64,000 bases of DNA. Origin: Hofstenia miamia. Taxonomy: Eukaryota > Xenacoelomorpha > Acoela > Hofsteniidae. Below, one piece after another: positions 23,923 to 34,368 of this stretch (the first letter of the stretch is position 1; each line of letters opens with the position of its first letter). The position numbers and the translations under genes are program-made. The DNA is taken from positions 649,546 to 713,545 of the forward strand of contig CABFPE010000221.1 of NCBI GenBank assembly GCA_900660155.1, in the 5' to 3' direction. The notes under the pieces were generated by a model. That model had not been told where the DNA came from and ran no database searches. It was given only the letters and a program-made list of their open reading frames with translations.

Positions 23923-25551
23923 TTAATCTTCTCGCATCAGTGACCAGCACTAGTCGGCTAACATAACTGGAGTCCACTGTGCACTATATCGACGCTCCAT
24001 ACTAGCAATGGCTTGGTGGAAGTGTTCTTCATGCTTGTCACTGACATCACATTTGTTTTCAGGAAAAATATCCAAATGGAAGTGGAGAAATTGGAGCTCC
24101 AATGACATGTTGTTTCCCCGTTTTTGAAAAACACCCAACAGCTTATCGATGATCTCTTTGCATTGAGGATTCATGTTTCTTCCAAGGAAGCCATCGACAA
24201 CAGATCTGGATGACTCCCACGCTGCTAGTTCATCTTGAGAAAAATCTTGAGTGAAAGTTGGTTTTTGAAGCATTCCCGAATTTACGGGCCAACGAAGACA
24301 CCAGCATCAATCTTGGCGTTTTAAAGTTTGAGAAATTTCTCTGAGCATGACAATCGCTGGGCTGTCGTTCTTCTTTAGCGCCTTTACAAATTTACAAATG
24401 ATCTTCTCTTTTGGAACAAGAGGCGCGTTGATGATGTTCTTCTCACCAAGTATGTAGCCATCACGCATCTTCCACACCTTCTGAACAAAGTGATTATCCT
24501 TATCGCGACTGTCCTATTCACAGATGAAGCACTGAAATTTTGGCCAGCTATATTGCATTACAGAAACAATGGCGGCCACTTTCAAATCAGCAGAAATTTT
24601 CCACTGATGTTCATCGTAATTCAAAGCTTTAAGAATCCGAGCAAGGTTGATGTAGGTCTCCTTCATTTGAGTCGAATAAGCAACAGGAACGATCGGAAGT
24701 TGATTGACGATGTGTGGATTAATGCTGCCTTGATGCTGTATTTTCAGCCATCGATTAAAAGTCGCCATTAACACGCATGATGTGGTGTTTTAGACTTCAG
24801 AAAGAGTCTATTGATGTTATTGCAATACCACAAATCACCGTCCATGGTGAAAAGACGTTTCAAATCGTCAGTGCGCTAGCGAAAGTGTGTGATTGTCACG
24901 CCATTCAGAAGCTGCTCATTTCTTTGAATCGCGCAGCAGAAATTTCGGCTTTCCCCTTTGACATTTCCATATCTCTAACATAGTCATTAAGCTCGCTTGA
25001 TTCCATTGTTTAGGCTGATCGCTGATTTCTTTTTCAGGCTCGTAATCCTCGGCATCATCATCATCGTTACTGGAACAACTAGCACCAACAATAAAATCAT
25101 CCAAAGATGGCAGAAGACTTGGTGGCTTCGGAATAGGCACCTTGTCAGAGTGAGGCACTGAACGAACGGCTGATGCAATGTCATTGGGATGGATGATTTT
25201 TTTCAAAGATTGTCGATTCGTATTCTTTGGTTTACTGACCGTACAAAAGTAGCAGTCGGCACTATGGTCTTTCTGGTCACGCCACATCATCGGAATTCCA
25301 AAAGGCATCGTTTTCAGATTGCCATGAAACCACATGGACAAGATACTATAACATTTTTGGCAGAATCGCTTTGGCGCCCACCTCTTGTAGTCTTCTTAAT
25401 CATCAATCTTCCATGTATGGAAATAAGCTGTGTACAACTGCTGCAATCTCGGGTTTGTTGCAATATCTTTGAGATCACCTTCATTTTTGAACTCACCACA
25501 GATGTAGCAGAAATACTTGGTGAGTCTTACGCACTCACTTCGACGCATCAA
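23923..25551 (-). pseudogene. Putative DDE-type transposase of the long-TIR element, broken
   Basis: The - strand reading from MRRSECVRLTKYFCYICGEF (25551) passes through RWAPKRFCQKCYSIL, then MPFGIPMMWRDQKDHSADCY, then a proline/acid linker (VPIPKPP...). After this come frame changes around 24900-24750, then LLIDG (24760 region), WKISADLKV with QCFIC (24600-24510), and finally LQFLHFHLDIFPENKCDVSD, EEHFHQ and RYSAQW...VMLAD. CxxC pairs at the N-terminus look like a zinc-binding domain. I infer a D (LLIDG), D (ADLK), CxxC, E (EEHFH) RNase-H-like triad by analogy with other cut-and-paste transposases. In-frame stops, including TAG after VMLAD and TGA after LLIDG, inactivate it. Confidence 0.7.
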
Positions 25552-25976
25552 GACTAAACTGCAAAAGAAAATTGTTTAATGCTGTCAGCTGGATAGCAAA
25601 AGCAAAAGTGTGCTTAAATGATGACAATTTACTGTTATTTATGAAGGCTGTGTATGTGTGTAGTTGTCATTGTCAGTCGCTGTGATTGAGCTGACTCATG
25701 TGCAGGCAGCGCCGCTGAGTTATTTGTTGTGATTGGCCGCGGCCAATCACGTGATTCATACGTATGATATACGTTTGGTGTGCATGTGAGTGTCGATTCA
25801 GACTCGGAGCCTTTTGGTTGTAGATGTGTAGAGTGTTTGCGGGTGCACGGCGGCGCGCCATAGTTATCACATTTAAATATAGGATCTACATTAAATTTAA
25901 ATAAATATTAATTTGTTTACTAATTAATTTACATTCAATATTGAAGAATTTTATTAATAAATTTCAGTTTTACTCC
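25552..25976 (-). promoter_or_regulatory. GC-rich upstream region of the transposase with palindrome cluster
   Basis: This region precedes the transposase start on the - strand. Part of it (25690-25860) is far richer in G and C than the window average. It carries three adjacent palindromes at 25729-25767, the first built from two divergent CCAAT boxes around CCGCGG. A promoter role is inferred from position. Confidence 0.4.
25729..25767. promoter_or_regulatory. Three contiguous palindromes (double CCAAT, CACGTG, TACGTA)
   Basis: Positions 25729-25750 form a perfect 22-bp palindrome with an ATTGG/CCAAT pair flanking CCGCGG. Positions 25746-25755 (ATCACGTGAT) and 25756-25767 (TCATACGTATGA) are also perfect palindromes. 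The second contains an E-box-type CACGTG. Confidence 0.6.
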
Positions 25977-26099
25977 AAATTATTAACTCGAAAACTTGAC
26001 CTGTGTGCGCAAAATGAATGGCACCATCGTGTTCATCATACTTGCAATACACAGAAACAGTAAATCCCGTCCCAATAATAATTTTACTGTTGGCCAATG
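25977..26099 (-). repeat. Right terminal inverted repeat
   Basis: This is the inverse counterpart of 23523-23645. The outermost bases read CATTGGCCAACA on the - strand. Confidence 0.85.
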
Positions 26100-27024
26100 T
26101 TATACAGTAGTTGTCGTCAAATTTTCTTCATAAAGTTTTGATCATAAATAGAGAGATAGTAGTTTAAATTCACAGCTATATAAATATTTTTACAATAATT
26201 GTCATGTAGAGCATTTGAGGTTACTTTCTGTTTATCTAGTTAACCAACTATTGAAAAAACATGGCGGCACAACCCAATTGCACCGGAGATAATTAAAATG
26301 GTTTCCAGTTAAAATTCAAAAACTGAACTTAGTTACATCTGTTTTTCAGTCAACATGATTTGCCTGAACTGTGCATTATTTTAGTTCTCATGCAGTCAAT
26401 AATTAAGCTTGTAGGCACTGCACTATCCATGAAAAAATTTTCATAGTTAACACTCCAGTAAATGCAGTAAATGCCAATAAAAAATATTAATCTGGAGAAC
26501 TAAGAGAAAAGCGTTGAAAAGTGCATATGCTATAGGGTTGTCACAAATGATGGAATGGCGCTGAACCAAGAATGTAGACTTAGCTCCAACGCATTGGTGT
26601 AACACTGTTGGGTACCTAAGTAGGCAGAAGAAGCGGTCTAGAAGAATTCGGATATTTTTACAAATAGCATTAAAAAAAATATATATAAAATATATAAAAC
26701 AAAAACTTCAGTAGCATTTATTGTTTTGTGTTTTCAAAGAATTTCTATGTCATAACGATCACCTACATGACTGATTCGATCACGGATATGCTTTTTATAC
26801 ATTGACAAAAAGGTTCCCACGTATATATGAGAAAAAAATTGCATTTGCGGGATGCTTGTGACAACCAATCAAAACTTTCTGTGAAACCAGTCGTCAAACT
26901 ACCGGAATGCATGGAATTCTTTGCATAACAATGCACTAGCATATAGGGAACTCTGGTTTAGGGTGACTTATTCCATGAAAACTAAATCGATTTTAGAATT
27001 AGTCAGTCTGATCTTCATCACGCA
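26100..27024. other. AT-rich intron sequence, no feature
   Basis: Nothing supported was seen. Confidence 0.4.
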
Positions 27025-27589
27025 CAGACTTGTCAACGAGCCGTAATTTCTAAGCTCAGCTCAGCTCGTTTAAATTTTGAGTAAGTTCGGCTCGGCTCAG
27101 CTCGGCTCCGCTGGCCACATAAAATCTTTCAATGAGGCTCTTTTAGCTGGATATTTTTTTTTAAAATATTGTGGTCTCTGAATTTTTTCCATTGCTCTTC
27201 CTATTATTTAATTAACATTTCTAAAATAAGATTAAAAGTAAAGGAAATTTGAATGAAAAAATAAGAAAAATCTGCATAATCAAATTAACAAGCAGCACTA
27301 TAAATTCGGTTTGCTTAAAAACGGCTCGTTTTGAGCTCGTTGTATATCCAATACTCTGCTCAAGCCCNTTTTCCATTGCTCTTCCTATTATTTAATAAAC
27401 ATTTCTAAAATAAGATTAAAAGTAAGGAATATTGAATGAAAAAATAAGAAAAATCTGCATAATCAAATTAACAAGCAGCACTATAAATTCGGTTTGCTTA
27501 AAAACGGCTCGTTTTGAGCTCGTTGTATATCCAATACTCTGCTCAAGCTCGGCTTGGCTCGTTAGAAGCTCGGCTCGTTGACAAGTCTG
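27025..27589. mobile_element. hAT-type MITE with perfect 8-bp target duplication
   Basis: The ends CAGACTTGTCAACGAGCCG and (inverted) CAGACTTGTCAACGAGCCG are identical. The flanks ATCACGCA at 27017-27024 and 27590-27597 are a perfect 8-bp duplication. The subterminal parts are dense in GGCTCG/CGAGCC repeats. A single N at 27368 joins two near-identical 183-bp copies of the middle, probably an assembly artefact, so the true length is likely near 381 bp. A partial copy lies at 54318-54485. Confidence 0.9.
27185..27551. repeat. Direct duplication around a single N
   Basis: 27185-27367 and 27369-27551 are near-identical (a few substitutions and compensating small indels near the AAGTAA(A)GG block). 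The N at 27368 is the only base between them. Confidence 0.85.
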
Positions 27590-28469
27590 ATCACGCAAAA
27601 ACTACTGAAGATAGAGCTTTGAAACTATGCCTATGGTGTGGAGGGATGCAGGTTAACACAGAGAAGTGCTATCAACTAAGATCTAGGACCAGTACTTCTT
27701 GGAAATATAACCCCGCACTTTCAGGAAATGAGGTTACTTATTCCACATTTACGGAACGAAAATGGGGTGTCCATTTTTTCTTGAAATACGTATTCTGTTC
27801 ATGTGCAAATCACTATTCTTACGTTATTATGGCTATATCTGTACGTGAAAACCCAAAGTTTGACAACCCTTTACCAAATATTTACCAATTATAACCATTT
27901 CAACCGGTTAGTGTCCAGCCTGTATATGAACTACAGCCGATCTGATTGCACTAAGTCATACGATCAATACAATGACTAAACCCCAGCTTCCGAATAGGCG
28001 TTAATATTTAACCTTTAAATCTAATAAGTCTCCCAACTAAAAAATGGAATAAATCGCCCTAAATCAGTGGCCTAACATCTGACGAAAACCAAGTTCGAAA
28101 TTAGCTTGTTTCCACGCTAACTGGAAAATACACTCATGCTCAGAACGTTTTTGTAATGAGCACAAACAATCCCACTCCTGCTATAAACAGTGCAACATGG
28201 ATGATATTTATTTTAAATCTTGCAAGTGGCCTAAATCGTTTCAGTAGCAAATTTCTAATACAGTACGGAAAATGGTTTTTAGGCCTATACTGAAAGCCTA
28301 AAATCAACAATGTGTTAATAAATTTTACAGAAACCTATTTTTGAAAGATACGATTTCCAACATTTCAATATCAATTGCTATTTTTTATACACCAATGTGT
28401 ATTGAATTTTTCCCATCCAAGTCCCGGATTAAACCTGATTATATCGAAAAATGATATCGAATATCAATT
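27590..28469. other. AT-rich intron sequence, no feature
   Basis: Nothing supported was seen. Confidence 0.4.
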
Positions 28470-29074
28470 GGGTCTGTTACGAAATTCAAAAATCTGTCGG
28501 ACGTACTTTCATAAAGCGCCAAAATTTTCCTGGAGTACATTTTACAACATTTTTTTATCACAGAATCTTTAACTTATATATATATTTTAATCTTCACAGA
28601 GACTTTGTATTCAAGAAAGTTTCCTTAACAAAAATCTGTCAGACGTATTCGATAGATTTGGATGATTTTCAAGCCGCCACTTATTCGAATCTAAAATAAG
28701 CAATATAATTGAAAACAAACACTTATGTTCATTTCTTCGGGGTATTAGCATAAACTATAAAAAAATATAATTTATCTGAATAGCTTTACTATCTTAAATT
28801 GTTCCTGGACAAATACTATGCTACCTGTTGGACGTACACAATATGCATAAAAATGTGAAGTATCGAAAATCTAATTCCTTTGTATATGCAATTATAAAGA
28901 ATGTCTTGCTAAATCCTAGCATAAAACTATATATCTCTATTGCAATTATATTCTCTAAATATCACATCAATTTATATTGTACGTGCGACGGATTCTGTGA
29001 ATGTGATTATTTCCACCAAAAATGATACAAATTAACTACAGAAAATCCAAAAATTATCTTAGTTGGCTTATTTA

Positions 29075-29719
29075 GGGTAGTGTCACATGCTATTATATAT
29101 AATATATTATTAATAACATATTATTAATATTATCATGTGTCACCCTCTAATTATGATGACATATTATTGATTTTGGAATAATATATTATACATTTTGCCA
29201 TCTTGCAAAACAGGATATTTTTCGAGTAATTATATGAATAATAGGTCAATAACAGCGTGTGTCACCACATAACATATTATTTCAAGTGTTTTGGCTTTCA
29301 GTTCTGATATGCAACACGCAATGGAGACGTCTGCAACACGTACGGAAGCTACTAAAGAAAATTCTTTGGAATTAATCAATTTAATTCAGAGCTTTCTAAT
29401 TATTTGGAACTCCAGCTTGGAGGAATACAGTAATTTAGAAAAAAAGAAAACAAGTGATTTTGAGAGATTGGAGAAGTCCTCAATATGGATGGTATGTGTG
29501 TAAACTTCTCTTGTTTATTCTAATATACATGTGGCTTATTGCATACATTTTTATATATTTTTATACTTGCAAGAAAAATGAAAAGGGCTACTAGTAAACA
29601 AGATTGACAAAATGTGTAATATATTACAATTGTATATAATTCTAACACCGTGTGTCACCCCTTATTATAATAATATATTATTAATAAGATATTACAAATA
29701 ATAGCGTTTGACACTAGAC
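29075..29719 (+). mobile_element. PIF/Harbinger-like element, 645 bp, TTA target duplication
   Basis: TTA lies directly outside both ends (29072-29074, 29720-29722). Inverted repeats of about 70 bp start GGGTAGTGTCAC on the left and GTCTAGTGTCAA on the right, and continue through GCTATTAT, TTATTAATAA and a GTGTCACCC block. Three-base TTA/TAA duplications are characteristic of PIF/Harbinger. The centre holds a short MADF-like frame. Confidence 0.75.
29291..29503 (+). CDS. MADF-like fragment inside the Harbinger-like element
   Basis: A 70-codon frame contains ELINLIQSFLIIWNSSLEEY followed by SNLEKKKTSDFERLEKS. The spacing of LI.LI...W......Y....KK resembles the start of MADF/Myb-SANT domains. 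Harbinger elements commonly encode such a DNA-binding protein besides the transposase. WMVCV at the end overlaps a GTATGTGT donor-like sequence, so this may be a first exon. No transposase frame accompanies it, so the element is non-autonomous. Confidence 0.4.
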   Translation: MAFSSDMQHAMETSATRTEATKENSLELINLIQSFLIIWNSSLEEYSNLEKKKTSDFERLEKSSIWMVCV

Positions 29720-30037
29720 TTAGTCTTAACAGAGCAATATTCTTGTTTATGAGTTGAGAGATTTATTAATTAAATATTATCACTAAGACAAATAAGAAAA
29801 TAAAATAATTTGTTATAATTCGTGTTTGGGATATGTAAACTTCACAGAGGTTATTGGTGCCCTATTTTATTTTGTAAAGATAATACTGATTGAAATAGTT
29901 ATTACTTGGATTCTCTTATAGAAGAAACACTAAAATGATTTGAATAAATGCGCAAATTGTGTTTATAAACTATACAGGCATTGTATACAATATATTATGC
30001 AATTTATCGCAACACAAAGAATGCCTTATAACAAAAT

Positions 30038-30181
30038 CTATTCATGGAAGTAGGTCTCATGAAACCATATATCACACCCTGGACAACATAACCACTCTTG
30101 ACCCTCCGAATATTGAAGACGGCAATAACCACAAGTGTCATTATCCACAGAAGCCTCCTGGTGATCACAAGCCATTGGATC
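30038..30181 (-). pseudogene. Zinc-finger scrap resembling a transposase C-terminus
   Basis: The - strand frame reads DTCGYCRLQYSEGQEWLCC, then PGCDIWFHETYFHE. The pattern C-x2-C...W-x2-C-x2-C-x2-W-x-H is the PHD-like finger found at the C-terminus of many pogo-type and related transposases. The last cysteine appears replaced by Tyr. It sits inside the 28470-31023 element and could be the remains of its own transposase. Confidence 0.45.
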
Positions 30182-31023
30182 ACTAGGTCGTCTATAATAT
30201 TGCTGGTGAATATATAACCACTTTCTTAGACTTAACATTATCAAATATCACGCATTTTATTGTGCCACCAATTCGGGACTAGGAAAAGTGTCATTCAAAG
30301 TCAACCGTTCTGTCAAAGTAAGCCAGGAAAGCAAACACAGCATGGCCAACAGTCAAATTTGCATGGTTCATCACACAGAACAGAAACTTCTATCCTAAGT
30401 GCCATTGCACATGTCTAATGCATATCACCCTCGTATATATCCTTGTGTTAAAGTTAATATAGCAGTGTCTCTAGTGAGAAATACTGAGAAAATAATACTT
30501 TGTGTACACCTGACAGATTTTGGTGAAAAATCTTTAATGGCAGAATTCTCTAGAAATACATGCTTGCCAAAAGTTTTATTGGCATACATTTATGGGATAT
30601 ATGCATGATTGATACTTTGGAAACTTTCATGACACCAAACTAAATAATTATTTAGAAGTATGAATAAATAATGGCAAAAATCTGTAGGACGTACGGTGAT
30701 GTGTTGCTCTATTACCATAACTTCAATAAACATCTTGCACAGAAAGTTTGCGCGTAAGCTACCATACTATATATTATCATTACTATTTCATTGTCATTAT
30801 TATTTGAAATTAACTAGCTTGAATATTACAATGTACGTCCGACAGATGACTTTCTCAATTTTTTTAACTTTCCAGTTGAATTCTGAAACTAGCATTACCT
30901 AAGAGGTAAAATAAGTTATTACTTCAGGCAATTTGGGGCATTAGCATATCAAATTTAGGTGTATTGTTTAAAAAGCTAAAAAAAAATTTTAATGTAAAGG
31001 ATTACCAATTTCGTAACAGACCC

Positions 31024-31213
31024 ATTTATTAGACTGTCCGCAAATGAGACTTGATATTATAGTTTATTAGGCGCATTGTTCCTGTTCTTAAAACCTTTAC
31101 TGAAAAATTAATTTGAGTTTAGACGCTGTGTGGATTTATACATTCCAATGTGGCTGTGATGTTAGCAAAATGACGTGTTAGTTATGCATAGTACATTGCG
31201 TTTTCAGGGAATA
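31024..31213. other. Spacer, no feature
   Basis: Nothing supported was seen. Confidence 0.4.
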
Positions 31214-31302
31214 TGTTATTATTATTATTGTTATTATTATTATTACTATTATGATTATTATTATGATTATTATTATGATTTTTATTATTAGGATTATTAT
31301 GA

Positions 31303-31380
<78 letters not shown>
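31214..31380. repeat. (TTA)n microsatellite, 3' flank and tail of a Dong LINE
   Basis: About 165 bp of TTA/ATT units with variants (ATG, AGG) at the distal end. On the - strand it is a (TAA)n tail directly after the LINE 3' end, as known for Dong elements. Confidence 0.95.
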
Positions 31381-31381
<1 letters not shown>

Positions 31382-31423
31382 ATCTCACAGCTTCATGCTG
31401 GTATCTCTCTCAGCTCGGGGAAC

Positions 31424-32486
31424 TCACCAGTTCCCAGGGAGTCTGAGAGCTTTCCTCAGGACTCTAGCTGTTCCTAACAATGCTGCCTTCTGTGCTACTG
31501 CTCCTCCCCACTTTGGTACTCCCAACTCCTCCAAGTATCTCTTATGCTTCTTACTTACTGCTCCTAGTGCGCCTAATACTACCGGGACTACTTCAACCTT
31601 CTTTAACTTCCACAACCTTTCCTCTGCTAACTCTCTGTACTTGTCTATCTTCTCTTTCTCCTTGCTTTCTACATTTCTGTCCTTTGGTACTGCTATGTCT
31701 ATCACTGTTCCTAATCTTTTCTCTTTGTCTACCACTACTATGTCTGGCCTCCGTGCTTCTATCACTTTGCTCGTCTGTATGTTGAAGTCCCACAGTATCT
31801 TAACCTTCTCATTTTCTATGACGCCCTGTGGCTTGTGCTCATACCACTTGTCTCCTGCTTCTAACCCATGCTGCCTGCTCAAACTCCAGTGTACCATTCT
31901 TCCCACCTTGTCATGCCTGAACTTATACTCATTCTGTGCCAACTTCTCACACCCTGCTATCAGATGATCTACTGTCTCCGCCTCTTTCTTACATAGCCTA
32001 CACTTATCACTTACTTCTACTCTTCTGTCTATATGCTTCTTCACCCAGTTTGTTCTTATTGCTTGCTCCTGTGCTGCCATTATCAGTGCTTCTGTTTCTC
32101 TCTTCAGTCCTGCCTTCTTTAACCACTTGTTGCTCTCTTCTCTATCACACTTTTCTGTGTTCCTCCAGTATTCTCCATGCATTGCCTTCTGCCTATACCT
32201 TGTTTGTCTCTCTGATTCCATCCTACTCTGGTATATCTTCTTTCCTTCACTCTCAGTTCTTATCTTCTTTAACTCCTTAGTGACCTCTAGTAGGGACCCC
32301 TTAGGTTGCTCTTCTACATATTCCTTTAGCCCTAGTGCTTCTGCTTCTACAGTCTCCTCCACACTTAGCAGCCCTTTCCCTCCCTTATGCCTTGCCATGT
32401 ACAGCCTATCTACATCTCCATTGAGGTTGAATGCTCTCTCTGCTGCTAGTATCTTCCTTGTCTCCCTGTCTAATTCCCTCAGTTCA
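31424..32486 (-). CDS. Dong C-terminal region: CCHC knuckle and restriction-like endonuclease
   Basis: The open frame starts at ELRELDRETRKIL just after the internal (AAT)n. It contains CRLCKKEAETVDHLIAGC (C-x2-C-x9-H-x4-C type knuckle) and ARRPDIVVVDKEKRLGTVID followed by IAVPKD. The latter is the PD...D catalytic core of the restriction-like endonuclease of R2/R4/Dong LINEs, which nicks the target to prime reverse transcription. The end, ALLGTARVLRKAL, matches the clade. This half is intact and uninterrupted, unlike the RT half. In the native protein it is the C-terminal third of a single ORF. Confidence 0.85.
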
Positions 32487-32511
32487 TTATTATTATTATT
32501 ATTATTATTCC
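32487..32511. repeat. (ATT)n tract interrupting the Dong ORF
   Basis: It sits exactly between RYSAG(I) of the RT thumb and ELRELDRE of the C-terminal region. It replaces a few residues and shifts the frame (poly-Ile in one frame, poly-Asn in the other). Confidence 0.85.
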
Positions 32512-34288
32512 TGCCGAATATCTCAACACTGGTATCGCCCATGTATTAATTGCCTTTATGCTGTTCTGCCCATTCAATGCTGACTTCTGTAGTACCTTCC
32601 TTACTCTCCTCTTGTACTCTTTCCTTAGCCTCATCTTCATTTCCATGTGATCTGTTCTGTCCTTCTCTATTACTCCTAAGTACTTGTACCCCTCCTTGAC
32701 TTCCTCAATCTTGTCCCCACTGCTTGTCCTCAAGCCCTCCCCATCCACACACTTGCCTCTGGTCATTGTCACTGTCGCACACTTTCCTAATCCAAATTCC
32801 AACCCAGAATCTCTGCTTGCCTTCTCCAATGTCTCCACTTGCTTCTGCAACATCTTCCTTGAACTAGCATACATCTTCAGGTCGTCCATGTACCATAGGT
32901 GACTCACTGTTCTACCATTCTTCTCCATCTTATATCCTATACTTATCTCCTTTAACTTTTCTGTGATAGGGAATAAGCTAACTACGAACAGTAGTGGTGT
33001 TAAGCTGTCTCTCTGGAATATGCCTCGCCTAAACCTCTACCTTTGCCCGTCTATCTCCGTCTGCCACTTTCCCATCTCTCTCTTCCTAGAAACTCAACCC
33101 ATTTGCTTGCCTCGCTGCCTTTCTTTGGGTCCTTCTGTATCAGAAATGTCCTTTCCACTACCATCCACTCTGGACACCCACTCACCACACACTCCTCCAA
33201 TGCTACTGCTAGTCTCTCATGAACACTTGTGAACTTCTTCAGCCAATACCCATGTACCTCATTTCTGCCTGGCGCCTTCCAATTCTTCATCTTCTTTAGA
33301 GCCTCCTTCAGCTTTGCCGTTGTGATTACTTCTTCTTCTTCTTGTCTGAAGCCCTTCTCCATCTGCTCACTCTCTATCTCTTGTCCCTCACTTCCCCATA
33401 TATTCTCCCAGAACCTTACTGCATCTTCGCCTGCATCTAGTTCTTTGTAGAATCTTCCTTATTGAGTCTCAAACTTCATATTGTCTCTTGCCTGATTCAC
33501 CCTTGCCCTATATTTTCTCAGTTTCTCAGCTTCTGTAGCTAATCTCTGCGTGAGCTCTTCTCTTGCAGTTTCTATAGTCTTCCTCTTATCTACCCTGCAC
33601 CTGTCCTGTACCGCCTTCCTTGTCCCGATCTTCCCTATTTGCTGCCTAATCTTTGCCACTTTATTCTCAATTCTTCTCTCCCATGCTGGCTTTCTGTCTC
33701 CCTTATCTTCTTGTTGTCTTTTATTCTTGATGCCCATGCCTACTTTCTTCAGCACCTCCCATGCGCCTGCATACACTAACCAGTTTATCTCTATTACAGT
33801 CTTACATCTATCCTTTCTAATACTTTGTTAACCTTTGCTGTCTCTACTGCTAATTTGCTTCTCTTAATGCCTCTTGGTTCTGGCAACCTACTTCTGTCTT
33901 CTATTTCTTTCTTCATCCTTTCCTTGATTGATGTCTCTGCTATTTCTACCACTACTACTACATCTGCCACTTCATTTTCCCTTTGCTTCGTCTGTTCAGC
34001 TTTTCTTTTTCCCTTATTCTCATCTAGTTTCAGCTTTCTGACCTGACCTGCAAGCCTCTGCTCTGTAACTTCTAATCCTGTTTCTTCTTTTTTCCATTCT
34101 CCCAACATTCTCTTCCTATAACCCCTCTCATCTGGTCTGCTTCTTCTGTAACACTCCAATGCTATCCTGTTCTGCTTATCTGTCCACTTTTGGCGTTGTC
34201 CATTGGTCTGTGTGGATCCTATACTTCCACTTCTCGAGTCCACACTCCCAATTGTGGAGTTCGCCTGTTGACCGGATATTCTTCGCAC
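32512..34288 (-). pseudogene. Dong N-terminal and reverse transcriptase region, internally deleted
   Basis: From 34288 down: a basic region (KWTDKQNRIALECYRRSRPD), coiled acidic/basic stretches (33776-33459), the RT start (LKKMKNWKAPGRNEVHGYWLKKF, FLIQKDPKKG at about 33250-33120), then at about 33040 the sequence jumps to GIFQRDSLTPLLF and on to SHLWYMDDLKMYA and KYLGV. The palm-A segment with its first catalytic Asp is missing, so roughly 150 residues are deleted. The YMDD motif remains. Frame breaks also occur near 33450 and 33790. It encoded the polymerase that copies element RNA onto nicked DNA, now dead. Confidence 0.85.
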
Positions 34289-34368
34289 CCTCTGACCATT
34301 TAAGACCTGCCGGGGACTGAGGGCCTTTTCTTTTCATTGCACTTTCATCGAAGGTAAGGTCGGGGGTC

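Larger units (their letters stand above)
23523..26099 (-). mobile_element. 2.6-kb DNA transposon with long inverted repeats, unassigned family
   Basis: The ends CACTGGCCAACA (left) and CATTGGCCAACA (right, inverted) begin inverted repeats that can be followed for about 120 bp. Well-conserved blocks include ACACGATGGTGCCATT and CACAGGTCAAGTTTTC-like segments. TTA flanks both sides (23520-23522, 26100-26102), suggesting a 3-bp target duplication. One - strand gene fills the middle. The protein pattern is one I recall from many uncharacterised arthropod proteins. I cannot name a transposon superfamily. Confidence 0.8.
28470..31023. mobile_element. 2.55-kb TIR element with five GGACGTAC subterminal repeats
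   Basis: The two ends are a perfect 17-bp inverted pair, GGGTCTGTTACGAAATT at 28470-28486 and its inverse at 31007-31023. ATT on both sides suggests a 3-bp duplication. The motif AAATCTGTNGGACGTAC recurs at 28488, 28630 and 30676, inverted at 30833-30847, with a related copy at 28826, so it clusters towards both ends. A nested Harbinger-like element (29075-29719) and a zinc-finger scrap (30038-30244 -) lie inside. Superfamily unassigned. Confidence 0.7.

Noticed and set aside
28828-29025. 65-codon + strand frame inside the TIR element
   Set aside because: No recognisable domain and no splice context. Probably chance.
31182-31388. Poly-Asn/poly-Ile frames
   Set aside because: These are translations of the (TTA)n microsatellite.
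31480-33831. Several + strand frames of 60-240 codons over the Dong LINE
   Set aside because: These are antisense shadows of the - strand LINE, made mostly of Leu/Ser/Pro.
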